NCBI GenBank assembly: GCA_009925955.1
Contig: RFPX01000010.1
Span: 1 to 17,268, forward strand
DNA length: 17,268 nt
Direction of reading: 5' to 3'
From: Betaproteobacteria bacterium
GTDB taxonomy: Bacteria > Pseudomonadota > Gammaproteobacteria > Burkholderiales > Burkholderiaceae_C
The translations under genes were made by a program, and so were the position numbers. How positions within the stretch are numbered: the stretch's first letter is position 1; the number at the start of each line of letters is the position of its first letter. The notes under the pieces are model-generated. The model had not been told where the DNA came from. It did not search any database and saw only the letters and a program-made list of their open reading frames with translations. This document shows, piece after piece, positions 15,743-17,268 of the stretch.

Positions 15743-16854
15743 CATGGCCGCTCGAGAAACACCTGCAGGCGCTGAACCTCTTCGGCCAGCGCCGCCTTGA
15801 AGGCCGCATCCCGAGGCGCACGGCCGGCCACATAGCCGAACTCGGCGCGCAGGCCTGAGCCCTCGGCCTCGGCTTCGGCCTCGGCCTTAACCGACACATT
15901 GCCCCAGCCGATCACCTGCCCCCGCCACAGCAGCGGCATGGCGTAGTAGCCGCGCTCCCGTTTGGCTGCAGGCGTGTAAGCCTCAAAGCGGTAGGCCCAG
16001 CCCCAAAACTGTTCAAAGCGCACCCGGTCCCACACCACCGGGTCAAAGGGCGCAAGCAGGTGCACGCCCTCAGGCTCGGCGTGTCGTGCCGACTGCGGGT
16101 TCTCGCCCGTGGGCCAATACCAGGTCGTGCCGTCCAGCACCGCCTGGGACAAGCGCGCCTTGGCGCGCTTGAGGGCCGCAGGGCGCAGGGTCTTCCACTG
16201 CGGGGCCCCATAGAGCAAGCGCCCCACCAACATGCCCAGGGTGGACTGGGGCACGGGTGCGTAGTGGGCCACGGCCACATCGATCAGCCGGTCATAGGCG
16301 GCCGCTTCATCAGCGGGCGTGGGCCATGGCGGGCGCACCGCAAAGCAGCGGATGCCCGACTCGCGGCGTGCCACGCGCAGGTGCCCGCGGTAGAGCAATC
16401 CGTCAAGCAACTGCGTACTGGCGCGCGATTGACCCCCGAAAAAATTCAGCGCACCCCCCAGGCCCATGGCCGCGTCCACTTCACGCGGATGCACCACACC
16501 CTGCTGCTCGATAAAGGCCAGCAGCCGGTGGGCGGCTTCCCACTTGGACTTGGGCCAGGTGCGGTAGCCGCTGCGCGGGTGCATCAGGGCATGCACATCA
16601 CGGGGCAGGAAGCCGTGGTTGATGAAGAAGTCTTCTTCGACCGGGAGCCGCGGGTAGGCACGCTCCAAATCGCCAGCCCGGTAACCCTTGACCCGGTGCC
16701 GCAGGATCAGGTCTTGCGCCCGCGCTGGGCTTCGAATGGGGTCGGCCTGCACAAAACCCAAGCGGTCTATGGCTTGCCGCAGGCTGCGCGGGGTGAACAA
16801 GGACCGCGCCAAGGCATAGCGGCGCAGGTCTTCCAGTGAAAGTGCGCGTGGCAT
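15742..16854 (-). CDS. YcaQ/AlkX-type winged-helix DNA glycosylase (crosslink repair)
   Basis: The 370-aa protein belongs to the HTH_42 (YcaQ/AlkZ) family of monofunctional glycosylases that remove bulky alkylated bases and unhook interstrand crosslinks. The N-terminal region RLGFVQADPI (32-41) carries the Q-x-D motif (Gln36, Asp38), which marks the AlkX/YcaQ branch as opposed to the Q-x-Q of AlkZ. Further family blocks are RAYPRLPVEEDFFINHGFLPRD-like (65-86), LLAPFDPVVWDRVRFEQFWGWAYRFEAYTP and RGYYAMPLLWRGQVIGW. An Ala-Glu repeat (about 323-331), encoded by GCCTCG-like hexamers, lies just after the latter. The ATG at 16852-16854 is 15 bp after the end of the sbcB gene, so the two are probably one DNA-repair operon. 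Confidence 0.88.
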   Translation of the reverse strand: MPRALSLEDLRRYALARSLFTPRSLRQAIDRLGFVQADPIRSPARAQDLILRHRVKGYRAGDLERAYPRLPVEEDFFINHGFLPRDVHALMHPRSGYRTWPKSKWEAAHRLLAFIEQQGVVHPREVDAAMGLGGALNFFGGQSRASTQLLDGLLYRGHLRVARRESGIRCFAVRPPWPTPADEAAAYDRLIDVAVAHYAPVPQSTLGMLVGRLLYGAPQWKTLRPAALKRAKARLSQAVLDGTTWYWPTGENPQSARHAEPEGVHLLAPFDPVVWDRVRFEQFWGWAYRFEAYTPAAKRERGYYAMPLLWRGQVIGWGNVSVKAEAEAEAEGSGLRAEFGYVAGRAPRDAAFKAALAEEVQRLQVFLERP

Positions 16855-16869
16855 GGCTCAGGCTCCGAC

Positions 16870-17268
16870 TCAGGGCACCAGGTCTTGGATCCAGTCCACC
16901 AAGGCCTCCAAGACCACCTGCCCACGTTCGTCTTCGGCTTGCAGGCGCTCTTCAGCCAGCTCGTCGATGCGCGCCAACACCTGCTCCACCGTGCGGTGTC
17001 CGCCCTTGCCGTGCAACAGCCGCGCTCGGCAGTGTTCCAGCCATTGGTGCTGTTCCACTTCACTCAGGCTCTCAGGCCAATTCCGGGCACGGTAGCGCAG
17101 CAGCAGTTCATCGAGCCGCGGGTCTTCAAAGGCGCTGCGGCTCTTGGCCAACGCCTGGGCCGGCAGGCTGCGCAGCTGTTCCAGCGCGCGGCGATCCTGG
17201 TTGGACAAGAAGGCGCCCCCGTAGAGCGTCTGCTCAGCGTCCAAGTCAGCGTCGCCCGCACGCGGCTC
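16870..17268 (-). CDS. sbcB: Exonuclease I, C-terminal part (runs off the window)
   Basis: This is the last 132 codons of an open frame that enters from the right edge. The sequence DADLDAEQTLYGGAFLSNQD followed by LLLRYRARNWPESLSEVEQHQWLEHCRARLL matches the C-terminal helical region of E. coli exonuclease I (which has LLFNYRARNFP...EQQRWLEHRR). Exonuclease I is a 3'-to-5' single-strand DNA exonuclease acting in recombination and mismatch repair. The catalytic DEDD domain and the SH3-like domain are outside the window. An internal TTG at 17242-17244 could be mistaken for a start, but the frame and the similarity continue upstream of it. Confidence 0.87.
   Translation of the reverse strand, partial: EPRAGDADLDAEQTLYGGAFLSNQDRRALEQLRSLPAQALAKSRSAFEDPRLDELLLRYRARNWPESLSEVEQHQWLEHCRARLLHGKGGHRTVEQVLARIDELAEERLQAEDERGQVVLEALVDWIQDLVP

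Overview
The window looks like a chromosomal segment of a betaproteobacterium, most likely Burkholderiales/Comamonadaceae. The reasons are the high GC content, the gene order (mutase, cytochromes, gltA, sdhE, sdhBADC, GntR regulator, mdh, CoA-ester lyase, acnB) and the protein types (hexameric-type citrate synthase, cytosolic-type malate dehydrogenase, AcnB). It is almost fully coding. I see no tRNA, rRNA, CRISPR, phage or intact insertion sequence.

Left part (1-3802): the 5' portion of a methylmalonyl-CoA mutase gene runs leftward off the edge. Divergent from it is a tightly overlapping three-gene unit: a FadR-type (FCD) GntR regulator, a diheme c4-like cytochrome c and a membrane-anchored triheme cytochrome c. 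Two hairpins at 3812-3868 close this unit against the converging TCA operon.

Centre (3876-9937, minus strand): a HutC-type GntR regulator is followed in the same direction by sdhC, sdhD, sdhA, sdhB, sdhE and gltA. This gives all subunits of succinate dehydrogenase (complex II), its flavinylation factor and citrate synthase, probably as one operon. The sdhA-sdhB spacer carries a REP-like repeat.

Right of it (10115-15654, plus strand): mdh with a strong intrinsic terminator, a HpcH/citrate-lyase-family CoA-ester lyase, a possible 18-codon leader ORF, a secreted protein of unknown function, and acnB. A 14-bp perfect palindrome, GTCTTATATAAGAC, occurs twice: between the gntR and mdh starts (9981-9994) and just before acnB (12998-13011). 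The two sites agree at 21 of 22 positions. The simplest reading is that the adjacent HutC-type GntR protein binds both and coordinates gntR-sdh-gltA, mdh and acnB.

Right end (15742-17268, minus strand): the 3' end of exonuclease I (sbcB) followed by a YcaQ/AlkX-type DNA-crosslink glycosylase, a DNA-repair pair that converges on acnB at a terminator.

Most of the window is well-known central metabolism. The less ordinary points are the duplicated operator with an extra half-site, the REP-like element inside the sdh operon, the apparent coupling ORF before the secreted protein, the lyase start lying directly behind a terminator, and a regulator-cytochrome unit with no dehydrogenase next to it.
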